A stretch of DNA of 64,000 nt from Salinigranum halophilum (lineage in GTDB: Archaea; Halobacteriota; Halobacteria; Halobacteriales; Haloferacaceae): positions 302,120-366,119 of the forward strand of contig NZ_ML660182.1 of NCBI RefSeq assembly GCF_007004735.1. Direction: 5' to 3'. How positions within the stretch are numbered: the stretch's first letter is position 1; each line of letters opens with the position of its first letter. Positions 6,760-13,195 of this stretch are shown here, in pieces. Under the pieces are notes generated by a model. That model worked only from the letters and a program-made list of their open reading frames with translations. It searched no databases and was not told the origin of the DNA. Both the position numbers and the translations under genes were made by a program.

Positions 6760-7823
6760 TGTCCCGCGAGGACGTGGCCGCCGCCTTCGGCCGCGGCCTG
6801 GACCCGCTGGCGGAGCACGCACCGGTGTTCGAGGACCTCGGGCTCGACGTCTTCGAGGCCTTCCTCGGGGAGACGGGCCCCAGGGCGCCGAACACGGAGC
6901 GCAACTACCGCAACAGCTTCCGGCACTGGCGGAGCTTCATGGAGTCCGAGGGCCGGCACCCCGCCTGCCCGTCGCGGTCCCACGTCGAGCGGTACGTCCG
7001 GGCCCGCGCCGACGACGGCGTGCGGGCGTCCACCATCAGGACCGAGCTCGTCCACGTCGGCGCCGCGCACTCGTACTGGTGCAGGGACGAGGCGTACCCG
7101 CACACCGCCGACTTCGACCCGTTCGACGTGGACCCGCCGTCCGACGCCAGGGCGCCGGTGGACGACTACCCCAGGGTGACGCTCGACGACCTGCGGGCCG
7201 CGGTCTCGTCGACCGGCCACTACCTCGACCGGGCCGTGCTGGTGCTCCAGCTGAAACTCGGGCTCAGGGCGACGGAGCTCTGCAATGTGCGGATGGCGGA
7301 GGTGAACCCCGACCACGGCGGCCTGCGCGACTTCTACCCCGACATCGGCACGCACCCGGAGGTGGCGGACAGGCCGGGATCGCTGTACGTGCCGACCGGC
7401 AGGGAGGGCAACAAGTCGAAGCGCGCCCGCGTGCTGCCGCTGGACGACGAGGCCAGGCGGTGCCTCGCGCGCTACCTGCTCGTGCGGCCGACCTGCGGGC
7501 GGGGCGGCGTGTTCCTGAGCAAGCGGGAGAAGGTGCCGCTGACGAACAAGCACGTGTCGCGCGTCTGGAGGGCGGCCATGACGGGCCGCCTCGCCGACCC
7601 CGACGGCAAGCGGCCGGTGCGGAGCCACTACGGCCGGCACCACTTCACGACGTACTGGGACGTGCACCGCGACTGGAACTCGGAGCTGGTGGCGTACATG
7701 CGGGGCGACGCCGCCGGGAGCAGGAACGCCGGCGGCTCGGACTCGATGAGCCACTACCTGCACGCGCACTACGAGGACATCGAGGCGCCGTACCGCGAGC
7801 AGGTGTTCAAGCTGGGGGTGTGA
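6759..7823 (+). CDS. Tyrosine recombinase / integrase 1
   Basis: 354 residues. The N-terminal core-binding domain (about 30-120) is followed by a catalytic domain with Arg I in LGLRATE (R170), a basic strand (GNKSKRARVLPL), HxxR in SHYGRHH (H290/R293) and a C-terminal Tyr (Y333 or Y338, SHYLHAHY). The C-terminus EDIEAPYREQVFKLGV resembles integrases of haloarchaeal plasmids and pleolipoviruses. Start is ATG 6759, overlapping the upstream stop; GTG 6756 is possible. Its last 63 nt are duplicated at 10907-10969. Confidence 0.92.
   Translation: MSREDVAAAFGRGLDPLAEHAPVFEDLGLDVFEAFLGETGPRAPNTERNYRNSFRHWRSFMESEGRHPACPSRSHVERYVRARADDGVRASTIRTELVHVGAAHSYWCRDEAYPHTADFDPFDVDPPSDARAPVDDYPRVTLDDLRAAVSSTGHYLDRAVLVLQLKLGLRATELCNVRMAEVNPDHGGLRDFYPDIGTHPEVADRPGSLYVPTGREGNKSKRARVLPLDDEARRCLARYLLVRPTCGRGGVFLSKREKVPLTNKHVSRVWRAAMTGRLADPDGKRPVRSHYGRHHFTTYWDVHRDWNSELVAYMRGDAAGSRNAGGSDSMSHYLHAHYEDIEAPYREQVFKLGV
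7761..7823 (+). repeat. 63-bp direct repeat, copy A (integrase 3' end)
   Basis: The last 63 nt of integrase 1 including its stop codon are repeated at 10907-10969 in the same orientation with one mismatch (7766 G versus 10912 A). The two copies bracket the 3.1-kb cargo segment. This is too long and too exact to be chance. Confidence 0.95.
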
Positions 7824-7827
7824 CGGG

Positions 7828-8358
7828 CTACAGGAACCTCTCCTCAAGCTCCGGGTGCTCGAAGTCGTCGTCGAGGGTGTCGGCCCGGAAATCGTGTTCG
7901 AAGTACAGGAGGACCCGTGAAACGACGCGGCGGACCTTCACGGCGTTGACGCTGCATATCTTGAGCCTGACCTCGTCCTGCACGAGCTCGTAGTCCCTGA
8001 CGCCATGGTCACCGTCTATCTCGTCCAGGGCCGACCTGAGCTCGGCGCCGTTCTTTTGCGAAAGCAGGTGGCGGACCGTCGTCTGCCGTGTGGCCTCGTT
8101 GAGATGAACCGACGGGTGGAGCTTCAGGGAGACGTCCGACCGCGGCGGGACGAAGGACACCCTGTGCAGGAGCGGCCTGACGCTGATCCTCATCGGGCCA
8201 TAGACCGGGGCCAGCTGCTCGAGGGACTCGCGAATGCCCGCGCGCTTTTGCGAGAGAAACGAAACGCCGCTGATGACTATCGTGACGAGCAGGAGGAGGA
8301 GCTGCACCACGTCAATGAGGGCCAGTTGTCCGAGGGTGTCCAGCACCTGGTTCAGCAT
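7828..8358 (-). CDS. Single-TM cargo protein, unrecognised
   Basis: 176 residues. A hydrophobic helix near 17-35 (DVVQLLLLLVTIVISGVSFL) anchors the protein; the remaining 140 residues are soluble, with several beta-rich stretches (MRISVRPLLHRVSFVP; VRLKICSVNAVKVRRVVSRV). No family recognised. It is the last gene of the leftward cargo operon, 31 nt after the nuclease gene, and ends 4 nt from the convergent integrase stop. A membrane component beside a nuclease and an effector gene fits defence islands, but this is only context. Confidence 0.65.
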   Translation of the reverse strand: MLNQVLDTLGQLALIDVVQLLLLLVTIVISGVSFLSQKRAGIRESLEQLAPVYGPMRISVRPLLHRVSFVPPRSDVSLKLHPSVHLNEATRQTTVRHLLSQKNGAELRSALDEIDGDHGVRDYELVQDEVRLKICSVNAVKVRRVVSRVLLYFEHDFRADTLDDDFEHPELEERFL

Positions 8359-8389
8359 CGGTCGAGAGTCACGGTGGATGGGCGAGGCG

Positions 8390-8965
8390 TCATCCCAGGC
8401 GTGCTATCGGGCTCAGCCTGTCCTGCTCGACGACGTAGACCTCATCCCCGTACCTGTCGGGCCAGAGCCTGCGGGACCTGCTGAATCTGAAGGTGGACGA
8501 ACGCCTGACAACCGGCCTCGGTGCGCACCCGAAGACCCTGTACTCGCGCCTGTTGAGCTGCTGTACGAGGATGTAGTAGTCGGCGGTGAGCTCGCCGTGA
8601 GTGGAGACATGGAGGCGCGGGCTATTGACGCGCGGGCCGACGGTCTTAACGTCGACACGCATTCCCCTGTACCGGAGGTCGAATCCGGGGTCGCCCCCCT
8701 CGTATATCTCGGTGTCGAACTCCCCCGTCACGCCGAGGTGCTTCGACACTGCGTACTCCCCCAGCGCGCCGCGCTCGTGATTGGGTATCGTCCCCCTGCC
8801 GTCCCTGGCGCGCATGGCACCCAGCTCCGCGAGGGCCTCGACGCGCCCCGGCTCGAGCCTCACAACCGGCAGCTCTGCGGCGTCCAGCTCCGAGACCGGG
8901 ACCAGCGGCTTGAGGAACCGCAGGATGTCGTCGCCGGCCAGGGCTGCCCTGCCGTCCCCGCTCAT
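8390..8965 (-). CDS. PD-(D/E)XK-fold nuclease-like protein
   Basis: 191 residues. The pattern ERGALGEYAVSKHLG (E70), then DPGFDLRYRGMRVDVKT (D96 and D105-V-K107), then YYILVQQ matches the PD-(D/E)XK nuclease core: helix Glu, strand Asp, DxK strand. Such proteins cut DNA or bind it as accessory restriction/defence factors; the target cannot be predicted. Its ATG overlaps the stop of the upstream winged-helix gene (ATGA), so the two are translationally coupled and probably act together. Confidence 0.72.
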   Translation of the reverse strand: MSGDGRAALAGDDILRFLKPLVPVSELDAAELPVVRLEPGRVEALAELGAMRARDGRGTIPNHERGALGEYAVSKHLGVTGEFDTEIYEGGDPGFDLRYRGMRVDVKTVGPRVNSPRLHVSTHGELTADYYILVQQLNRREYRVFGCAPRPVVRRSSTFRFSRSRRLWPDRYGDEVYVVEQDRLSPIARLG

Positions 8966-9747
8966 GTCCCACCCCCGCTGATTCGCTTGAGGATTGAGTC
9001 TCTCACGTTATCTTCCAGCTCGTCGGCCCGGACGTGTATGTGGATGTGGGTCACCGTCTCGCCGTCTGTTTGTACGTCCGCTCCGGTCCTGGCTGCGACG
9101 GAATCCTGTGCGGGCTCCTCCTCTGCGCCCTCTGCTTCCTCCTCCTCCGGCTTGTCGTCATCGTCGGGTGTGTCTTCGCTCGGCAGCGGGTACTCCTCAA
9201 CGAGCTCGGACGCGTAGGACTCAAAGTCGTCGCTCAGGGCGAGCCTCGTCTGGTATCCCCTCCTTCCGGCCTTGTATTCACCGAGGCCAGCGGCCTGGGC
9301 GGTCTTGATGAGGACGTTGACCTCGCGGTCCTCGACCTCCGCCCGGACGGATTTCTGCAATTCCTCCCTGAAGCTGTCCTGCGAGACGGCCGGGACATCC
9401 TTGATGACGTCAATTTTGCCCGACGCGTAGGCGCCCGCTATCGCCTCCCGGTAGGGTTCGTAGTCCTCGATGGCCTCGCGGAATATGCCCTCCACGGACT
9501 CCTGACCCTCGAATTTCGGAGAGTACGCCAGACCCGATCCCGGGCTAGTGAGACCAAACACGTCATCATCCTCCTCGAGGAATCCGAGAAGGACGCCGTA
9601 GTGGAGGGTCCGACGGACCGTCTTCTGGTTCTCGTCGAATCTGTCGTAGATTTCCGACCTGCCCATCCTGCCGCTCTCCCTGATTAGCCTGGTGATTTCG
9701 TGGAGGAGCTCGGGTTTGGCCCTGTGAGGTAAGCCGGCGGATGTCAT
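8962..9747 (-). CDS. Winged-helix cargo protein with acidic linker
   Basis: 261 residues. Residues 10-75 look like a winged helix (RAKPELLHEITRLIRESGRM, IYDRFDENQKTVRRTL). The middle domain (about 80-190) is helical and basic. A highly acidic linker (EDTPDDDDKPEEEEAEGAEE) leads to a C-terminal segment with THIHIHVRADELEDN. No exact family recognised. It opens the leftward operon with the nuclease and membrane genes; a TTAATACTAAG box about 28 nt upstream gives a leaderless start. It may regulate the cargo or target the nuclease to DNA. Confidence 0.7.
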   Translation of the reverse strand: MTSAGLPHRAKPELLHEITRLIRESGRMGRSEIYDRFDENQKTVRRTLHYGVLLGFLEEDDDVFGLTSPGSGLAYSPKFEGQESVEGIFREAIEDYEPYREAIAGAYASGKIDVIKDVPAVSQDSFREELQKSVRAEVEDREVNVLIKTAQAAGLGEYKAGRRGYQTRLALSDDFESYASELVEEYPLPSEDTPDDDDKPEEEEAEGAEEEPAQDSVAARTGADVQTDGETVTHIHIHVRADELEDNVRDSILKRISGGGT

Positions 9748-10098
9748 CTGCCTCGTACATCAATCCGCGGCGCCTTAGTATTAACGGTCCGGACCTCTTT
9801 CTGAACGGCGCCCATTGTCCACATGTAGACAACCGCCTTCACGGGGCCACTCGAGCCCCAATTTGAGCATTCGATATTTGACGTTGACAGGGACATCTTT
9901 GCTGGGCCGGTCCGATATTACTGGCACCACATCTCTTGTGCTACCGCCGAGAGCGCATCCAGTTTCCGAGCCCATCACCTGTTTCCAAGGGTCGAGGTCG
10001 ACTCTGAAGTACAGAGTGCGCCGCAACGCCCGTGTCTTACCTCGTGACAGGAGTGAATCGGATCAAATTTAAAGCGAACTGGTGACGAAACCGAACCT
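9748..10098. promoter_or_regulatory. Divergent cargo promoter with candidate operator
   Basis: Non-coding spacer between the leftward winged-helix operon and the rightward effector gene. Leftward TATA-like box at about 9773-9784; rightward TTTAAA at 10068-10073, 29 nt before the effector ATG. A near-perfect 16-nt palindrome, TGTCCACATGTAGACA (9816-9831), lies about 70-85 nt upstream of the leftward gene and is a candidate operator. An att-like repeat also falls here (9954-9978). Two short frames in this gap lack coding character. Confidence 0.5.
9954..9978 (+). repeat. att-like repeat, internal copy 1
   Basis: 25 nt that match the right-end sequence at 12291-12315 at 23 positions (differences at the 13th and 21st bases), same orientation. 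It lies about 120 nt upstream of the effector gene and may mark an older junction. Confidence 0.6.
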
Positions 10099-10854
10099 AT
10101 GACCGAGGACAAGGAGTGCTTCGTCATCTGCCCCATCGGCTCCGAGGGGAGCGACGAGCGCGAGCGGTCGGACAAGCTGATGGAGCACATCATCGAGGAG
10201 GCGGTCGGGGGATACGGCTACACCGCGGTCAGGGCCGACCAGATGAGCGATCCCGGCAGCATCACGAGACAGATCATACAAAAGGTGGTGGAGAGCGACC
10301 TGGTGATTGCGGACCTGACCGGCCACAACCCGAACGTGTTCTACGAGCTGGCCGTTAGGCACGCCACAGCCAGGCCCTTTATCCAGTTAATTGATTCTTC
10401 GGACACCATCCCGTTCGATCTCGCCCATATGCGCACCATAGATTACGATTTTGACGTCAGCAACGCCGCTCAGGCATCAGAAAAGATAAGCGAACAAATA
10501 GCAACAATCGAGGAAGGCGACAGTGAGTTCGACAACCCAATTGCCCAGTCAGCTAATTTCAAATCTTTGCTCGAGAGCGAAGACCCTGCTCAAAAGAGCA
10601 TCGCGGAATTACTGGAAGGGATGGCCAATATAAACAAGAGACTCGATGTTATTGAGAACGAAGTGACGAAAAATCAATTGGAAGATATGACCGATCTGAA
10701 TGACGTTTGGAGAAATATAGCACAAAAAGAGGATCAAGCTGCGAGAAATAAACAGATCAGGGAGCTCGTGAATAGCCTCGGCGATGAAGAACTGGAGAAA
10801 CTGAGAGAGGCAAAACAAGAACTAGATTTCATAAATAAAGATGAAGACTTGTAA
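10099..10854 (+). CDS. TIR/deoxyribosyltransferase-like putative defence effector
   Basis: 251 residues. The N-terminal 110 residues have a Rossmann-like pattern: CFVICPIG (7-14), a helix, YTAVRAD (41-47), then SDLVIADLTGHNPNVFYELA (66-85, candidate catalytic E83) and RHATARPFI. This is the TIR-like / nucleoside 2-deoxyribosyltransferase-like group, often NAD or nucleotide-cleaving effectors in anti-phage systems. The C-terminal half is helical, probably coiled coil (LLEGMANINKRLDVIENEVT). Base composition changes abruptly inside the gene: 43/60 G+C at 10201-10260 versus 21/60 at 10621-10680. Leaderless promoter 29 nt upstream. Enzymatic activity is not proven by sequence. Confidence 0.78.
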   Translation: MTEDKECFVICPIGSEGSDERERSDKLMEHIIEEAVGGYGYTAVRADQMSDPGSITRQIIQKVVESDLVIADLTGHNPNVFYELAVRHATARPFIQLIDSSDTIPFDLAHMRTIDYDFDVSNAAQASEKISEQIATIEEGDSEFDNPIAQSANFKSLLESEDPAQKSIAELLEGMANINKRLDVIENEVTKNQLEDMTDLNDVWRNIAQKEDQAARNKQIRELVNSLGDEELEKLREAKQELDFINKDEDL

Positions 10855-10893
10855 TAGGTGCAAAGTCTCAAAAATGCTGGTATGCAGATCTGT

Positions 10894-10909
10894 TTTCTGA
10901 GCCCACCAC
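10894..10909 (+). repeat. att-like repeat, internal copy 2
   Basis: TTTCTGAGCCCACCAC, identical to 12299-12314, same orientation. It overlaps the first three bases of the duplicated integrase tail, so att core and integrase tail are fused here. With copy 1 it brackets the effector gene. Confidence 0.7.
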
Positions 10910-10969
10910 GCACACTACGAGGACATCGAGGCGCCGTACCGCGAGCAGGTGTTCAAGCTGGGGGTGTGA
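10907..10969 (+). repeat. 63-bp direct repeat, copy B (integrase 3' remnant)
   Basis: Copy of the last 63 nt of integrase 1 (62/63 identical) with no integrase upstream of it. It is best read as the remnant of a second integrase gene or a recombination scar. No usable start is attached; it is not a gene. Confidence 0.93.
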
Positions 10970-11113
10970 GAATAGGTTCCGCCAAAATGGCAAGCCGGAG
11001 GAAAATGTTACGCCAGAGCCAACCTGCCTGGCCACTGGACGGGTTCACTGGGGTCATCAGCCCTTTGTCGTTGTGCCGGTAATACTGGGTGCCCGGAAGG
11101 CTTTTCACCCGCA

Positions 11114-11132
11114 GTGTCATTTTATCTGACAC
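11114..11132. promoter_or_regulatory. TATA box embedded in an inverted repeat
   Basis: GTGTCA (11114-11119) and TGACAC (11127-11132) flank TTTTATC, a TATA-like box. A protein bound to this perfect 6-bp palindrome would cover the promoter of the recombinase 2 operon, so autoregulation is likely. Confidence 0.55.
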
Positions 11133-11139
11133 GCTTAGC

Positions 11140-11658
11140 ATGGCCGTGACAAGAGAGAGGCTGCACGAGCTAATCGAGTCACACCCGAAATATCAGAAAC
11201 GGGTGTATATTGACTACATTCTTGAGTTGGAAGACGAGAGGGAGATTGAACTTGAGGAGTTGTCGTTTGTGCCAAGTAACAACACGCTTGATACCTGGTT
11301 CTCCGACGGAGCGGAGCGCGAGGCACACATTGAGTCGGGTGAGCACAAGAAGCTTAAGCGGTATGCCGCCTCATACTTCAGGGAGACGGGATGTGACTCG
11401 GTGTCCTTCGAGGTCGAATCGTGGTTCGGCCGGCCTGACGTAGGGTGTACCGGGGCAAAACGCTTCGCGGAGTGCGGTGTCGTCCGCGTTGGCAAGTTCG
11501 TTGAGGCGTTCGGTCTTGAGACGAACATAGACCTACTCGGCAGACCCAATCCGAAGTACGACATCGCAGAGGAGATAATCTACCTGCCTTACCGTTCGAA
11601 CGAGGAGACGCCACCGGTCACAATCATTTCGATGAAAAACCGGAGGACTGGCGAATGA
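11140..11658 (+). CDS. Nuclease-fold-like partner of recombinase 2
   Basis: 172 residues from ATG 11140 (GTG at 11146 is also possible, given the TATA spacing). The N-terminus is a helical charged domain. The middle, EVESWFGRPDVGC...AECG...GKF, has D100 and E111 in an arrangement reminiscent of a PD-(D/E)XK fold, although the usual Lys two after the Glu is Gly here. The stop overlaps the recombinase start as ATGA. No family recognised with certainty; co-occurrence suggests it takes part in, or controls, integration. Confidence 0.6.
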   Translation: MAVTRERLHELIESHPKYQKRVYIDYILELEDEREIELEELSFVPSNNTLDTWFSDGAEREAHIESGEHKKLKRYAASYFRETGCDSVSFEVESWFGRPDVGCTGAKRFAECGVVRVGKFVEAFGLETNIDLLGRPNPKYDIAEEIIYLPYRSNEETPPVTIISMKNRRTGE

Positions 11659-12272
11659 AGGTCCTGAGGCACACCAGCGCGAACGACATCCTGATGAGCC
11701 CGGATGAGATGGACCTGGCCCTCAAGGAGTTCGGAATCGGCAGTAGATTCTGGCTTGCGTACTCTCTCTTCGGCAGGTGTGGGCTGAAGTCAAACGAGGC
11801 GGTGCGCATCAACTCCACGAACATTGTCGAGGACCACGACCCGCTGCTTCTTGAACTCGAGAGCTCCGGGGGTCATGGTGACCTGAGGCGCGTCCCGATT
11901 CCGAACGACATCGCCACGTGCATCATCGGGAGGGACCGGGTGGAGCAGGGCTCGGGACCGACGCTCGACATAGCGACTCGGACCATCAGGAGTTGGTCCA
12001 ACAGGGTAAGAGACGAACTCGTTGAGAAGACCGGACAGGAAGAGTGGCGCCACCTCTCTCCGAAGTCGTTCCGTCATTCCTGGGCGAAGAACCTGCTTGA
12101 GGACGGCATCCCGCCGCAGACCGTGATGCGCTGGGGTGGCTGGAGGGACCCTGTGAGCTTCCACAATCTGTATATCGCCGACGACAAGCGGTCTGACTAC
12201 ACCCAGGTCTATGACACGAGTGTCTTCAAATCGAAGTCTCCCCACTACCTGAACGACGAAGACGCGCCTTGA
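11655..12272 (+). CDS. Catalytic-domain-only tyrosine recombinase 2
   Basis: 205 residues, far shorter than usual integrases, and without a clear N-terminal core-binding domain. Catalytic-domain landmarks: GRCGLKSNEAV, where Lys45 replaces the usual Arg I; SPKSFRHSW (Arg II R140, H141; K137 in place of the first His); GGWRDP (W163) and the nucleophile candidate Y173 in NLYI. It lies 27 nt from the right att sequence, the normal place for the integrase that made the insertion. The Arg I substitution raises doubt about activity. Coupled to the preceding gene by ATGA. Confidence 0.82.
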   Translation: MKVLRHTSANDILMSPDEMDLALKEFGIGSRFWLAYSLFGRCGLKSNEAVRINSTNIVEDHDPLLLELESSGGHGDLRRVPIPNDIATCIIGRDRVEQGSGPTLDIATRTIRSWSNRVRDELVEKTGQEEWRHLSPKSFRHSWAKNLLEDGIPPQTVMRWGGWRDPVSFHNLYIADDKRSDYTQVYDTSVFKSKSPHYLNDEDAP

Positions 12273-12290
12273 TGTATTTATTAAGCGACT

Positions 12291-12315
12291 GCATCCAGTT
12301 TCTGAGCCCACCACC
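12291..12315 (+). repeat. Right attachment site (attR) of the element
   Basis: At this point the PLD reading frame resumes: GCC CAC CAC CCG starts at 12306, immediately after an in-frame TGA (12303-12305) supplied by the element side. The sequence recurs at 9954 (23/25), 10894 (16 nt exact) and, inverted, 5456 (12 nt exact). The exact strand-exchange point cannot be fixed without the left end. Confidence 0.75.
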
Positions 12316-13184
12316 CGAAGTACGCCGTCGTCGACCACGCCGCGCTCGTACTCACGGAGAACTGGAAACCATCCGGGACCGGTGGTCGCTCCAGCCGCGG
12401 CTGGGGCGTCCGCGTCGATTCTCCCACGCTGGCGGCCGACCTCGCGGCCCTGTTCGCCTCCGATATCGCCGGCCGCGACGTCACCTCGTGGACCCGCTTC
12501 CGACGCGGACGGGCGTTCACCGAGAGCGACCCGCTGCCGGCGTCGACGTTCCCGACTCGCCACGCACCCGAACGCGTCCAGGTCGACGCGGTCCGACTTC
12601 TGACCGCGCCGGGGAACGCGGAGCGTGCTGTCGTCGGCGTCGTCGACGAGACTGACGAGCGCCTCGACGTGGTGCAAGTCTCCGTCGAACGCGACCACCC
12701 GTTCACCCGTGCGGCGTTCGACGCGGCCCGCCGCGGTGTCGAGGTTCGGGTCCTCCTCTCGGGGGCGTGGTACGTCCGTCAGGAGAACGAGGCGACCGCC
12801 GAGTGGATGAACCGGCGGGCCGAACGCGAGAACCTTCCGCTCACCGCGCGCGTCGCCGACCCCGGCCAGCGGTTCGAGAAGATTCACGCCAAGGGAATCG
12901 TCGCCGACGACACGGTACTCGTGGGGAGTCTGAACTGGAACCGCCACTCGTCGCGAGAGAACAGGGAAGTGGTCCTCGCACTGGAGAGCGAGGCGGCCGC
13001 GAGCTACTACCGCGAGGTGTTCGCGGCGGACTGGCGGGGCGGTCGCGGCCCCGGTGGGCTGGTGTGGGTCGCCGCCGTCGCCGCCGTCGCGGGTGTGGTG
13101 CTCGCGTGGCGGCGGCTCCGGTTCGAGGGCGCGGTCGACCTGTCGGGCGCGTGGGACGGCGAGGGCCACCGCACCGACCGGTGA
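12306..13184 (+). pseudogene. Phospholipase D-family protein, 3' fragment cut by the element
   Basis: The open frame encodes 292 residues but has no start: it begins inside the first HKD motif (HPKYAVVD) and has the second one (HAKGIVADD, then GSLNWN) about 195 residues on. A C-terminal hydrophobic helix (LVWVAAVAAVAGVVLAW) suggests membrane anchoring. Intact relatives have an N-terminal half before the first HKD, here displaced beyond the left end of the element. PLD-superfamily enzymes cleave phosphodiester bonds in lipids or nucleic acids using one HKD from each half; this fragment is probably not expressed. Confidence 0.85.
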
Positions 13185-13195
13185 GTACCCCGTCC

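Larger units (their letters stand above)
1..12314. mobile_element. Integrated plasmid/virus-like element, right part only
   Basis: The segment joins a replication protein (PrimPol-helicase), a serine resolvase, RHH and zinc proteins, two tyrosine recombinase modules and cargo genes. It ends at an att-like sequence (12291-12315) where a PLD-family reading frame resumes without its N-terminal half. Genes to the right are conserved chromosomal functions. The left boundary is not in the window. Identity as a mobile element is inferred from gene content plus the interrupted host gene. No capsid, terminase or conjugation gene is visible in this part, so plasmid, provirus or integrative mobilisable element cannot be told apart. 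Confidence 0.88.

Noticed and set aside
8404..8416. Short GGGCTCAG match to the att core
   Set aside because: Only 8 bases within a coding region; expected by chance.
9781..10072. Two short overlapping frames in the divergent cargo promoter
   Set aside because: They cover the palindrome and att-like repeat, have poor haloarchaeal amino-acid composition and no start signals.
10858..11082. 74-codon frame over the integrase 3' remnant
   Set aside because: It reads the duplicated integrase tail in the wrong frame; not a gene.
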